From contig CANLMR010000001.1 of NCBI GenBank assembly GCA_947492185.1, positions 496,001-560,000 on the forward strand: 64,000 nt of DNA, written 5' to 3'. Shown here piece by piece: positions 9,962 to 18,532 of this stretch. Source of the stretch: an uncultured Tenacibaculum sp. (lineage in GTDB: Bacteria > Bacteroidota > Bacteroidia > Flavobacteriales > Flavobacteriaceae). The stretch's first letter is position 1, and each line of letters opens with the position of its first letter. The translations under genes were made by a program, and so were the position numbers. The notes below the pieces were generated by a model, which had not been told where the DNA came from, searched no databases, and saw nothing but the letters and a program-made list of their open reading frames with translations.

Positions 9962-10288
9962 ATGAGTAATAATCAGAATTTCTTTGAAAGAGTTTATGAG
10001 GTGGCACGCTTAATTCCATATGGAAGAGTAACGAGTTACGGAGCAATTGCAAAATATCTTGGAGCTGCAAGATCAGCCCGAATGGTAGGTTGGGCAATGA
10101 ATAATTCTTCTGGTAAAGAAGTTCCAGCACATAGAGTTGTAAACAGAAAAGGAATCCTAACAGGAAAACATCATTTTGAAGGTACAAACCTCATGCAACA
10201 ACTCTTAGAAAACGAAGGTGTAGAAGTAATAGAAAACCAAATTCAAAACTTCGAAAAAATATATTGGGATCCTGCTAAAGAACTATAA
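9962..10288 (+). CDS. MGMT-family alkyltransferase-like (ATL) protein
   Basis: YEVARLIPYGRVTSYGAIA...PAHRVVNRKG; the active-site Cys of PCHRV is Ala. Confidence 0.88.
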   Translation: MSNNQNFFERVYEVARLIPYGRVTSYGAIAKYLGAARSARMVGWAMNNSSGKEVPAHRVVNRKGILTGKHHFEGTNLMQQLLENEGVEVIENQIQNFEKIYWDPAKEL

Positions 10289-10351
10289 TTCAACTCTATT
10301 AACACATAAGAATTCTAAATATTCCAGCTTTAGTATCTGAATTGTAAGCGT

Positions 10352-10359
10352 TATCTTTG
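10352..10359 (+). promoter_or_regulatory. candidate -7 element (TATCTTTG) upstream of mrp
   Basis: TAnnTTTG match; no well-placed TTG -33. Confidence 0.35.
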
Positions 10360-10383
10360 CAACTTAGAATTAATATAAACAGA

Positions 10384-11514
10384 ATGAGCTTTAAAAAGCA
10401 AGATATATATAGCGCATTAGAAACTATAACTGCACCTGGAGAAGGAAAAAGTTTAGTGGAAAATGAAAACGTGAAAAACGTAGTTACTTTTGGAAACGAA
10501 GTAATTGTAGATGTAGTGATTGGGAATCCAACTCTTCAAGCAAAAAAGAAAGTTGAGGTGGAAATCATAAAAGCAATTCATAAGCATGTAGATCAAAAGA
10601 TAGAAGTTAAGGTAAACGTTAAAGCAGAGGTTAAACCAAAAGAAGAGGTAAACCAAATTAGAGGAAAAGAAATCCCTAATATTAAAAACATCATAGCAAT
10701 TGCATCTGGTAAAGGTGGAGTTGGTAAATCTACAGTAACAGCAAATATTGCTATTTCATTAGCAAAAATGGGATTCAATGTTGGTGTGTTAGATGCTGAT
10801 GTTTACGGACCATCTCAACACATTATGTTTGATGTGGAAAAAGAAAGACCACTTTCTGTAAAAGTTGAAGGTCGTTCTAAAATGAAGCCTATCGAGAATT
10901 ATGGTGTAAAACTATTATCATTAGGTTTCTTTACAAATCCTAATCAGGCTGTAATTTGGAGAGGACCAATGGCGTCAAAAGCGTTAAATCAATTAATTTT
11001 TGATGCAGATTGGGGAGAGTTAGATTTCTTATTAATCGATTTACCTCCAGGAACAGGAGATGTTCATTTGTCAATTGTTCAGGCTTTACCAATTACTGGA
11101 GCCGTAGTTGTAAGTACGCCGCAAAATATTGCTTTAGCAGATGCTAAAAAAGGAGTTGCAATGTTCCAACAAGAAGCAATAAACGTCCCTGTTTTAGGAA
11201 TCGTAGAAAATATGGCTTACTTTACACCTGAAGAATTACCAGAGAATAAATATTATATCTTTGGAAAAAGTGGAGCTAAGAATTTAGCAGAAGATTTAGA
11301 AACTGCATTTTTAGGAGAAATCCCAATAGTTCAAAGTATTAGAGAAGGAGGAGATGTAGGTCACCCAGTTGCATTGCAAACGGGAACAAAATTAGAAGAA
11401 TCATTTAAAGAAATTACACAAGAGGTAGTTTCTCAATTGTTAAAAAGAAATGCTAATTTACCACCAACAGAAGTAGTTAGAATTACTACAATGAGCGGTT
11501 GTAGCACAAAATAA
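10384..11514 (+). CDS. mrp: Mrp/NBP35 family P-loop ATPase, Fe-S carrier
   Basis: ASGKGGVGKSTVTANIA deviant Walker A; DLPPGTGDVHLS; N-terminal MIP18-like domain. Confidence 0.93.
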   Translation: MSFKKQDIYSALETITAPGEGKSLVENENVKNVVTFGNEVIVDVVIGNPTLQAKKKVEVEIIKAIHKHVDQKIEVKVNVKAEVKPKEEVNQIRGKEIPNIKNIIAIASGKGGVGKSTVTANIAISLAKMGFNVGVLDADVYGPSQHIMFDVEKERPLSVKVEGRSKMKPIENYGVKLLSLGFFTNPNQAVIWRGPMASKALNQLIFDADWGELDFLLIDLPPGTGDVHLSIVQALPITGAVVVSTPQNIALADAKKGVAMFQQEAINVPVLGIVENMAYFTPEELPENKYYIFGKSGAKNLAEDLETAFLGEIPIVQSIREGGDVGHPVALQTGTKLEESFKEITQEVVSQLLKRNANLPPTEVVRITTMSGCSTK

Positions 11515-11522
11515 TTAGTTGT

Positions 11523-11759
11523 ATGTCAGCACAAGAAACACAAATCAAAGTTGAAAAAGCGTTAGATGAAATCCGTCCATTTTTAATTAGTGATGGAGGG
11601 AATATTAAACTTCTAGGAATAGAAGAGAACATCGTTAAAGTACAATTAGAAGGAGCTTGTAGTGGTTGTACAGTAAATCAAATGACACTTAAAAATGGTG
11701 TTGAAGCTACAATTAAAAAGTACGCTCCAGAAATTGAAGAAGTAATCAATGTCGCTTAA
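11523..11759 (+). CDS. NifU C-terminal-like Fe-S scaffold protein
   Basis: GACSGCTVNQMTLKNGVEATIKKYAPEI with CxxC. Confidence 0.92.
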   Translation: MSAQETQIKVEKALDEIRPFLISDGGNIKLLGIEENIVKVQLEGACSGCTVNQMTLKNGVEATIKKYAPEIEEVINVA

Positions 11760-11840
11760 CTGATTTTTGTCAGTATATAATAAAAGCTCTTCTCTATTAT
11801 TGAGGTTGAAGAGCTAGAATAATCTTATTATTAATAATAC

Positions 11841-11865
11841 ATATTCCGCACTCGTTGCGGAATAT
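11841..11865. repeat. short palindrome ATATTCCGCA-CTCGT-TGCGGAATAT
   Basis: Perfect 10-bp arms, 5-nt loop. Confidence 0.7.
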
Positions 11866-11888
11866 CCTTATAAAAAGTTTTTTATCAA

Positions 11889-12944
11889 ATGATAAAAACA
11901 GATATACTAATCATTGGAGCTGGTCCAACCGGCTTATTTACAGTTTTCGAAGCTGGTTTATTAAAGTTAAGATGTCATCTTATAGATGCATTACCACAAC
12001 CAGGAGGACAATGCTCGGAAATTTATCCAAAAAAACCTATTTATGATATTCCTGCTTACCCAGAAATTTTAGCTGGTGATTTAACAGATAAATTAATGGA
12101 ACAAATTAAACAATTTGAACCAGGATTTACTTTAGGAGAACGAGCAGATATTATTGAGAAACAAGACGATGGAACGTTTATCGTTACTACAAATAAAGGA
12201 ACAAAACATCAGGCGCCAGTTGTTGCAATTGCTGGTGGTTTAGGAAGTTTTGAACCTAGAAAACCACCAATTTCTAATATCGCTGAATACGAAGGAAAAG
12301 GTGTTGAATATATGATTAAAGAGCCAGAAATGTATCGCGATAAAGATGTGGTAATTGCGGGTGGAGGTGATTCTGCTTTAGATTGGTCTATCTTTTTAGC
12401 TGATGTTGCTAGTTCTGTAACCTTAATTCACAGAAGAAATGAATTCAGAGGTCATTTAGATTCTGTAGATCAAGTTCAAAAATTAAAGAACGAAGGAAAA
12501 ATCAATTTAGTTACTCCTGCAGAGGTTAAAGAAATTACAGGAGAAGGTAAAGTAGAAGGTGTTCTAGTTCATAAGAAAGATGAAGAACCTTTCACGATTC
12601 ATACTGATCATTTCATTCCTTTATTTGGGTTGTCTCCAAAGCTAGGTCCAATTGCTGATTGGGGATTAGAAATTGAAAAGAACGCGATTAAAGTAAATAA
12701 CGCTTTAGACTATCAAACTAATATTCCTGGTATTTATGCCATTGGTGATGTAAATACATATCCTGGTAAGTTGAAATTAATTTTATGTGGTTTCCATGAA
12801 GCTACATTAATGTGTCAAAGTGCATTTAAACGAATTTTTCCAGATAAGAAATACGTAATGAAATATACAACAGTTGGAGGGGTTCAAGGTTTTGATGGAA
12901 CTAAGAAAGAAGCGCCTAAAGCGGTAGTGAAAAAGATTGAGTAA
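11889..12944 (+). CDS. NAD(P)/FAD-dependent oxidoreductase, TrxR-like ferredoxin-NADP reductase
   Basis: IGAGPTGLFTVFEAG FAD site; VVIAGGGDSALDW NADP site; no CxxC redox motif; YAIGDVNTYPGKLKLILCGFHEA. Confidence 0.88.
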   Translation: MIKTDILIIGAGPTGLFTVFEAGLLKLRCHLIDALPQPGGQCSEIYPKKPIYDIPAYPEILAGDLTDKLMEQIKQFEPGFTLGERADIIEKQDDGTFIVTTNKGTKHQAPVVAIAGGLGSFEPRKPPISNIAEYEGKGVEYMIKEPEMYRDKDVVIAGGGDSALDWSIFLADVASSVTLIHRRNEFRGHLDSVDQVQKLKNEGKINLVTPAEVKEITGEGKVEGVLVHKKDEEPFTIHTDHFIPLFGLSPKLGPIADWGLEIEKNAIKVNNALDYQTNIPGIYAIGDVNTYPGKLKLILCGFHEATLMCQSAFKRIFPDKKYVMKYTTVGGVQGFDGTKKEAPKAVVKKIE

Positions 12945-12946
12945 TT

Positions 12947-13183
12947 ATGAAATCTGAGTTCAATAATTTGAAAATAATTGCTGACGGACAATTTTATGAA
13001 ATTGATGGTATTAATATTTGGGACCATCAATGGAGGTCAGATTTTAAAGTAATAAAGAAGAAAATTAATGATGAAGAAAAATCTTTTAATCATTTTGAAA
13101 TTTTATCAAAGGGAAAAAGAATTGAATTCATAGCAGGAGAATTGTCTAATTGTGTATGGGCAATTTTTACAAAATATAATTAA
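12947..13183 (+). CDS. hypothetical protein
   Basis: 78-aa ORF directly between FNR and hydroxylase on the same strand, abutting both. Confidence 0.5.
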   Translation: MKSEFNNLKIIADGQFYEIDGINIWDHQWRSDFKVIKKKINDEEKSFNHFEILSKGKRIEFIAGELSNCVWAIFTKYN

Positions 13184-14091
13184 TGACATTAACGGATTAC
13201 ATACAGCAACTTTCAGAAGACAAATTATTATACTTCGCTTTACCAGTGTTCTTTGTTTCAATGTTTGTTGAGTACAAAGTTGCTAAAGAAAAATACCATT
13301 CAAAAGATACAGGTGTGTCTTTGTTAATGATGGTGTTCTCGGCAATTGTAGAGTTTATTCCTAAGGTATTAGCGTTTGTTGTATTCTTTTATTTATATCA
13401 AATTTCTCCTTTAAATGGAGTTGTAAACAGACAATGGTGGGCTTGGTTATTATTGTTTTTTGCTGATGATTTTTCTTACTATTGGTTTCATCGCTTGAAC
13501 CATGAAGTTCGATTGTTTTGGGCAGGGCATGTTCCTCATCATTCATCAGTTCATATGAATTTAGGAACCGCTTTACGTCAAGGCGTGGGTGAAAGAATTC
13601 ATAAGTTCTTTTTTTGGTTATGGATTCCATTATTAGGATTCGATCCTTTGATGATGTTCACTATGATGGGCGTAAGTTTAATTTATCAATTTTTCGTACA
13701 TACAGAGTTGGTAGATAAATTGCCAAAACCAATAGAGTTTATTTTCAATACACCATCACATCACAGAGTACATCATGCATCAAATATCAGATATTTAGAT
13801 TGTAATCATGCTGGAATTTTAATCATATGGGATCGTATGTTTGGTACGTTTTCAGAAGAATTAAAGGAAATTGATCATCCTGTGTATGGTTTAACTGTGA
13901 ATATTGAAACCTATAATCCAATTACAGTAGCAACTCATGAATACTCTGCCATTTGGAACGATGTGAAAAGAGCTGATAAGTGGAGAGATAAATTGAATTA
14001 TATTTTCAATTCACCGGGTTGGAGTCATGATGGAGAAGATAAAAGAGCAAAAGTGCTTCGAAAGAAATTAAAAGAGAAAGCAAATAATTAG
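13183..14091 (+). CDS. sterol desaturase / fatty acid hydroxylase superfamily protein
   Basis: Histidine clusters HRLNHE, HVPHHSS, HHRVHHASN. Confidence 0.9.
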   Translation: MTLTDYIQQLSEDKLLYFALPVFFVSMFVEYKVAKEKYHSKDTGVSLLMMVFSAIVEFIPKVLAFVVFFYLYQISPLNGVVNRQWWAWLLLFFADDFSYYWFHRLNHEVRLFWAGHVPHHSSVHMNLGTALRQGVGERIHKFFFWLWIPLLGFDPLMMFTMMGVSLIYQFFVHTELVDKLPKPIEFIFNTPSHHRVHHASNIRYLDCNHAGILIIWDRMFGTFSEELKEIDHPVYGLTVNIETYNPITVATHEYSAIWNDVKRADKWRDKLNYIFNSPGWSHDGEDKRAKVLRKKLKEKANN

Positions 14092-14104
14092 CTTAAATAA
14101 TCCT

Positions 14105-14383
14105 ATGGTAATTTTAAAACTTATAGATGTTTGGTGGCCAATTAGTTTTGATGATTTAATTAATGTCACTTTAAATCAAATGATATATATTTTAGTATTC
14201 TCATTTATCTTAGGTGTAATTTTTCATTTTTCCTTTTCAAAAAAATCTAACATTGAGAATAACGAAGATATTTTAACGATTAAAAACTTTTCTTTAAAGA
14301 CAAAAATCTTAACGACTTTTATTATACTAGTTGTAATTTTTATCCCAATTTTCAAACTTTTAAAGACGAGCTATTTTTTGTAA
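14105..14383 (+). CDS. hypothetical membrane protein
   Basis: 92-aa ORF with two hydrophobic segments in operonic position. Confidence 0.45.
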   Translation: MVILKLIDVWWPISFDDLINVTLNQMIYILVFSFILGVIFHFSFSKKSNIENNEDILTIKNFSLKTKILTTFIILVVIFIPIFKLLKTSYFL

Positions 14384-14384
14384 A

Positions 14385-14720
14385 ATGGAAAATCAAGACA
14401 TTAATATAAAAATTACAGACAGAGAAGGTGTTACACACGAAGTACAAGCACCAACAGATATGAATATGAACTTGATGGAAGTAATTCGTTCTTATGAATT
14501 AGCTCCTGAAGGAACAGTTGGTATTTGTGGAGGAATGGCAATGTGTGCTTCTTGTCAATGTTATGTGAAATCAGATCATGAACTCCCTGAAATGACGGAT
14601 GACGAAGATGCAATGTTAGCTGAAGCTTTTTATGTGGAAGATAATAGCCGTTTAGGGTGTCAAATACATATGGCCCCTGAATTAGAAGGATTAGAAGTTG
14701 AGATGGCTCCCGAAAGTTAA
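14385..14720 (+). CDS. 2Fe-2S ferredoxin
   Basis: GICGGMAMCASCQCYV and LGCQIHM cysteine motifs. Confidence 0.92.
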   Translation: MENQDINIKITDREGVTHEVQAPTDMNMNLMEVIRSYELAPEGTVGICGGMAMCASCQCYVKSDHELPEMTDDEDAMLAEAFYVEDNSRLGCQIHMAPELEGLEVEMAPES

Positions 14721-14744
14721 TTTTTATTTATTCTAAATAAGTGT

Positions 14745-14752
14745 TATGTTTG
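14745..14752 (+). promoter_or_regulatory. candidate -7 element (TATGTTTG), 4 nt before ATG 14757
   Basis: TAnnTTTG match. Confidence 0.4.
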
Positions 14753-14756
14753 CATC

Positions 14757-15059
14757 ATGAATGTAGATGTAAATGTTGAACAAACAGTTCGTTTAGAAGA
14801 GATTACTTTTTGTAAATATCAATTAGCAACTGTAAACAAGAATATAGTTCTTAGTTTTCCGCAGTTACTTCAATTAAGAACTAACGTAAACAAGTTGACT
14901 TTTCACGAATCAATATGTGATATTATCGATTCAGATAATTTCGTTTTACTATTCGTAGCCGATAAGCAACATCTTATTTATTTAGATATTTCTCAGTTAT
15001 TAAAGCTAAAAGCAGCTATTGATTCTTTCTTTACTCCCGTTAAATCAGTTTTAATCTAA
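14757..15059 (+). CDS. hypothetical protein (DUF6686-like)
   Basis: 100-aa ORF between ferredoxin and ferritin with own -7 element; family name from recall only. Confidence 0.45.
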   Translation: MNVDVNVEQTVRLEEITFCKYQLATVNKNIVLSFPQLLQLRTNVNKLTFHESICDIIDSDNFVLLFVADKQHLIYLDISQLLKLKAAIDSFFTPVKSVLI

Positions 15060-15151
15060 ATAATAAGCTTATTTAGACTTTCTTCAAATATTGTTTTTAC
15101 TGGTTTTCAGGCTTGTTTTGTTGTAAATTAGCGTAACAAACAATTTTTATC

Positions 15152-15661
15152 ATGAAAACAACAGCAGTAAGAAAACAAATGACGATTCACCCAGAGGTTA
15201 TGGATGTTTTAAATGAGCAAATCGGAATGGAAATGCATGCATCTGCATCTTATTTAGCAATGGCTTCATGGTGCGATCAAAGAGAATTATTAAATAGTAA
15301 ATCATTCTTTTATAAACAAGCTGAAGAAGAAAGGGAGCATGCAATGAAAATCTTTGAGTTTATTAACGATGCAGGTGGAGCAGCAAGATCTCCGGAAGTA
15401 TATAATGTAAATAACGATTTTGAAAGTTTACGTGAAGTTTTTGAAAGATCTTTAGAGCAAGAAATAAATGTAACGCAATCAATTTACAAGTGTTTTAAAA
15501 AGGCAAGAAGCGTAGATGATTTTGCTTCAGAAATGTTTTTGCAATGGTTCGTAAATGAACAAGTGGAAGAAGAAGACACAATGAGAAGTATTTTAGATGT
15601 GTTCGATTTAATGGAAGGTATGCCACTTAAAATGATTGACGAAAGATTACCAAAAGAATAA
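15152..15661 (+). CDS. ferritin
   Basis: LNEQIGMEMHASASYLAMASWC, EEEREHAMKIFEFINDAGG, EQVEEED. Confidence 0.94.
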   Translation: MKTTAVRKQMTIHPEVMDVLNEQIGMEMHASASYLAMASWCDQRELLNSKSFFYKQAEEEREHAMKIFEFINDAGGAARSPEVYNVNNDFESLREVFERSLEQEINVTQSIYKCFKKARSVDDFASEMFLQWFVNEQVEEEDTMRSILDVFDLMEGMPLKMIDERLPKE

Positions 15662-15682
15662 TTTAAGTGATAACAACTATAT

Positions 15683-15713
15683 AAAAAACCGAAGCTCAAT
15701 ACTTCGGTTTTTT
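15683..15713 (+). terminator. Rho-independent terminator of ferritin
   Basis: AAAAAACCGAAG-CTCAATA-CTTCGGTTTTTT. Confidence 0.8.
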
Positions 15714-15755
15714 ATATTTCTGGATTTTTTGTTCTAAACCATAAACATAATTTTG

Positions 15756-15786
15756 ATGAGATTCCGAATTTATTTCGGAATCTCAT
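15756..15786. repeat. short palindrome ATGAGATTCCGAA-TTTAT-TTCGGAATCTCAT
   Basis: Perfect 13-bp arms, 5-nt loop. Confidence 0.75.
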
Positions 15787-15812
15787 GATGTCTTTATACT
15801 AATCTGTATGAG

Positions 15813-15833
15813 AACCTGAAATAAATTCAGGTT
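15813..15833. repeat. short palindrome AACCTGAA-ATAAA-TTCAGGTT
   Basis: Perfect 8-bp arms, 5-nt loop, 26 bp after the previous element. Confidence 0.7.
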
Positions 15834-15874
15834 AACGTTTTTTATTACTGATAATAATATTAATAAGAAATCAT

Positions 15875-15927
15875 AAGTCATACTGACTTTTATCAGCCTG
15901 TAATCCCCATTCTTTTTATTATATTTG
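15875..15927 (+). promoter_or_regulatory. candidate hmgA promoter and operator
   Basis: Dyad AAGTCA-TAC-TGACTT (15875-15889), CTG at 15898 at 19-nt spacing from -7 element TATATTTG (15920-15927). Confidence 0.4.
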
Positions 15928-15953
15928 TGGTACAAACAACTAAAGCTCTAAAA

Positions 15954-16013
15954 ATGTATTGGTTAGGCTTATTATCGCACTTAAAATTTATGATTAAGCG
16001 AAATCCAGAATAA
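15954..16013 (+). CDS. possible 19-aa leader peptide MYWLGLLSHLKFMIKRNPE
   Basis: ATG to TAA in the hmgA 5' leader; the stop codon lies inside a stem-forming segment. Short ORF, could be chance. Confidence 0.25.
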   Translation: MYWLGLLSHLKFMIKRNPE

Positions 16014-16098
16014 TGGATGAATATACCAATTTTATCAATTTGAAATTGTAACAGGCAAAATTCAAATCTTTTCGAATAACTGTTACAGGAGTCCATTA
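15976..16098 (+). promoter_or_regulatory. candidate structured 5' leader of hmgA with alternative stems
   Basis: CTTAA/TTAAG (15980-15998), ATCCA/TGGAT (16003-16018), TAATGGA/TCCATTA (16011-16017/16092-16098), TGTAACAG/CTGTTACA (16047-16054/16080-16087). Confidence 0.4.
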
Positions 16099-16118
16099 AC
16101 AAATTAAAATATTGATTT

Positions 16119-17279
16119 ATGCCTTTTTATCATAAATTAGGAAAAATACCACCAAAGCGTCATACGCAATTCCGCAAAGAAGATGGGAGTTTGTATTATG
16201 AGCAATTGTTTGGTACTATTGGGTTCGACGGAATGTCATCAAACTTGTATCACGAGCAACGACCAACCCAAGTAAAAGAAATAAAGAAACAATATTCTGT
16301 TGCGCCAAAAATCGCAAAGAAAAATAATATTCAATCGTATCGTTTTAGAGGATTTCAAGTTCCTCAAGAACAAGATTATTTAGACAGTAGAAAAATTGTA
16401 TTAACAAATTCTGATTGTAACATTATTTTATCAGCACCAAAATCTTCAACAAAAGATTATTTCTATAAAAACACAGATGCAGATGAAGTAATTTTTATCC
16501 ACAGAGGTACTGGAAAACTAAGAACTCATATGGGAAATCTAGATTTCAAATATGGAGATTACTTAGTAATTCCTCGTGGTATGATTTACAAATTAGATTT
16601 TGACACTGAAGACAATCGATTATTTATTGTTGAATCGTACAGACCAGTTTATACACCAAAAAGATATCGCAACTGGTTCGGGCAGTTATTAGAACACGCT
16701 CCATTTTGTGAAAGAGATATTCGTCAACCTTATGAATTAGAAACTTATGACGAAAAAGGAGATTTTTTAATTAAAATTAAAAAACAAGACGAAATTATAG
16801 AAATGGTATATGCAAGTCATCCTTTTGATGTTGTAGGTTATGACGGATTTAACTATCCATATGCATTTTCTATTCATGATTTCGAACCAATTACAGGAAG
16901 AGTTCACCAACCGCCACCAGTGCATCAAACATTTGAAACAGATGCTTTTGTAATCTGTAGTTTTGTGCCAAGGTTGTATGATTATCATCCACAAGCAATT
17001 CCTGCTCCTTATAACCATAGTAATATTGATTCTGATGAAGTTTTATATTACGTTGATGGAGATTTTATGAGTAGAAATGATATAGATGCAGGACATATTT
17101 CGCTTCATCCTGCTGGAATTCCTCATGGCCCACACCCTGGAGCAACAGAGAGAAGTATTGGTCAAACAGTAACAGAAGAATTGGCTGTTATGGTAGATAC
17201 ATTTAAGCCATTAATGGTTACAGAAGAAGCGATGAAAATAGCCGATGAGAAGTATTTTCAATCTTGGTTAGAAGAATAA
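16119..17279 (+). CDS. hmgA: homogentisate 1,2-dioxygenase
   Basis: Cupin-type protein, HHPAGIPHGPHPGATERS-like segment (LHPAGIPHGPHPGATERS); next to hppD. Confidence 0.93.
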   Translation: MPFYHKLGKIPPKRHTQFRKEDGSLYYEQLFGTIGFDGMSSNLYHEQRPTQVKEIKKQYSVAPKIAKKNNIQSYRFRGFQVPQEQDYLDSRKIVLTNSDCNIILSAPKSSTKDYFYKNTDADEVIFIHRGTGKLRTHMGNLDFKYGDYLVIPRGMIYKLDFDTEDNRLFIVESYRPVYTPKRYRNWFGQLLEHAPFCERDIRQPYELETYDEKGDFLIKIKKQDEIIEMVYASHPFDVVGYDGFNYPYAFSIHDFEPITGRVHQPPPVHQTFETDAFVICSFVPRLYDYHPQAIPAPYNHSNIDSDEVLYYVDGDFMSRNDIDAGHISLHPAGIPHGPHPGATERSIGQTVTEELAVMVDTFKPLMVTEEAMKIADEKYFQSWLEE

Positions 17280-17297
17280 TTTAAATTTAGAAAAGAC

Positions 17298-18458
17298 ATG
17301 TCAAAAGATATAAAATCAGTAAACTACGGTTTAGAAAAAATATTCGAAGGAGCTCAAGATTTCCTTCCACTTTTAGGAACAGATTACGTTGAATTTTACG
17401 TAGGAAATGCAAAACAGGCTGCACACTTCTATAAAACAGCTTTTGGTTTTCAATCATTAGCATATAGAGGATTAGAAACAGGTTCAAAAGATGAAGTAAG
17501 CTACGTATTAGTTCAAGATAAAATCCGTTTAGTTTTAACAACTCCATTAAATAGTAAATCTCCAATTAATGATCATATTGTTAAGCATGGAGATGGTGTA
17601 AAAGTTGTTGCGCTTTGGGTTGAAGATGCTCGTTCTGCTTGGGAAGAAACTACAAAAAGAGGAGCTAAATCTTACATGGAACCAACTGTAATGACTGATG
17701 AAGATGGAGAGGTTGTTCGTTCTGGAATTTACACATACGGAGAAACAGTTCATATGTTTGTAGAGCGTAAAAACTACAAAGGAACATTTATGCCAGGTTT
17801 CATGGAATGGAAATCAGACTATAATCCACCATCTGCCGGTTTAAAATATATCGATCACATGGTAGGAAATGTAGGTTGGGGACAAATGAACAAATGGGTA
17901 AAATGGTATGAAGATGTAATGGGATTCGAAAACTTTTTATCATTTGACGATAAACAGATCCATACAGAATATTCTGCTCTGATGAGTAAAGTTATGAGTA
18001 ATGGAAATGGTCGTGTGAAATTCCCAATTAACGAACCAGCGAAAGCTGCAAAAAGATCTCAAATTGAAGAGTATCTAGATTTTTATGAAGGAGAAGGAGT
18101 TCAGCATATTGCAGTTGCTACAGATGATATTATTAAAACAGTATCACAATTAAGAGCCAATGGTGTTGAGTTTTTACCACCACCACCACAATCATATTAC
18201 GATATGATTCCTGAGAGATTAGGATCACATATGGAAATCATGAAGGAAGATATATCTAAACTTCAAGAATTATCTATTTTAGTTGATGCAGACGAAGAAG
18301 GTTATTTATTACAAATTTTCACCAAACCAATAGAAGACAGGCCAACATTGTTCTTTGAAATTATTCAAAGAATGGGAGCAAGAGGATTTGGAGCAGGAAA
18401 TTTCAAGGCCTTATTCGAGTCAATTGAAAGAGAACAACAGAGAAGAGGGACTTTATAA
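17298..18458 (+). CDS. hppD: 4-hydroxyphenylpyruvate dioxygenase
   Basis: DYVEFYVGNAKQAAHFYKTAFGF; IDHMVGNV; LLQIFTKPIEDRPTLFFEIIQRMGARGFGAGNFKALFESIE. Confidence 0.96.
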   Translation: MSKDIKSVNYGLEKIFEGAQDFLPLLGTDYVEFYVGNAKQAAHFYKTAFGFQSLAYRGLETGSKDEVSYVLVQDKIRLVLTTPLNSKSPINDHIVKHGDGVKVVALWVEDARSAWEETTKRGAKSYMEPTVMTDEDGEVVRSGIYTYGETVHMFVERKNYKGTFMPGFMEWKSDYNPPSAGLKYIDHMVGNVGWGQMNKWVKWYEDVMGFENFLSFDDKQIHTEYSALMSKVMSNGNGRVKFPINEPAKAAKRSQIEEYLDFYEGEGVQHIAVATDDIIKTVSQLRANGVEFLPPPPQSYYDMIPERLGSHMEIMKEDISKLQELSILVDADEEGYLLQIFTKPIEDRPTLFFEIIQRMGARGFGAGNFKALFESIEREQQRRGTL

Positions 18459-18481
18459 ATATATATTATTGAAGTATCTTT

Positions 18482-18519
18482 AGAACCAAGGAAGAGAATC
18501 ACTTTCTTGGTTCTTTTTT
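18482..18519 (+). terminator. Rho-independent terminator after hppD
   Basis: AGAACCAAG...CTTGGTTCTTTTTT. Confidence 0.75.
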
Positions 18520-18532
18520 ATAGTAAACAATC

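Noticed and set aside
11785-11815. AGCTCTTC...GAAGAGCT stem after the NifU-like gene as a terminator
   Set aside because: No T tract follows; could be part of an RNA structure but is not a clear intrinsic terminator.
11855-12046. Plus-strand 63-aa ORF overlapping the FNR start
   Set aside because: Out of frame with the well-supported FNR; no motif.
15893-16102. Minus-strand 69-aa ORF in the hmgA leader
   Set aside because: Low-complexity translation, no recognisable motif, coincides with the structured plus-strand leader; likely chance.
17287-17565. Minus-strand 92-aa ORF inside hppD
   Set aside because: Antisense to hppD; hydrophobic composition arises from complementing A-rich codons.
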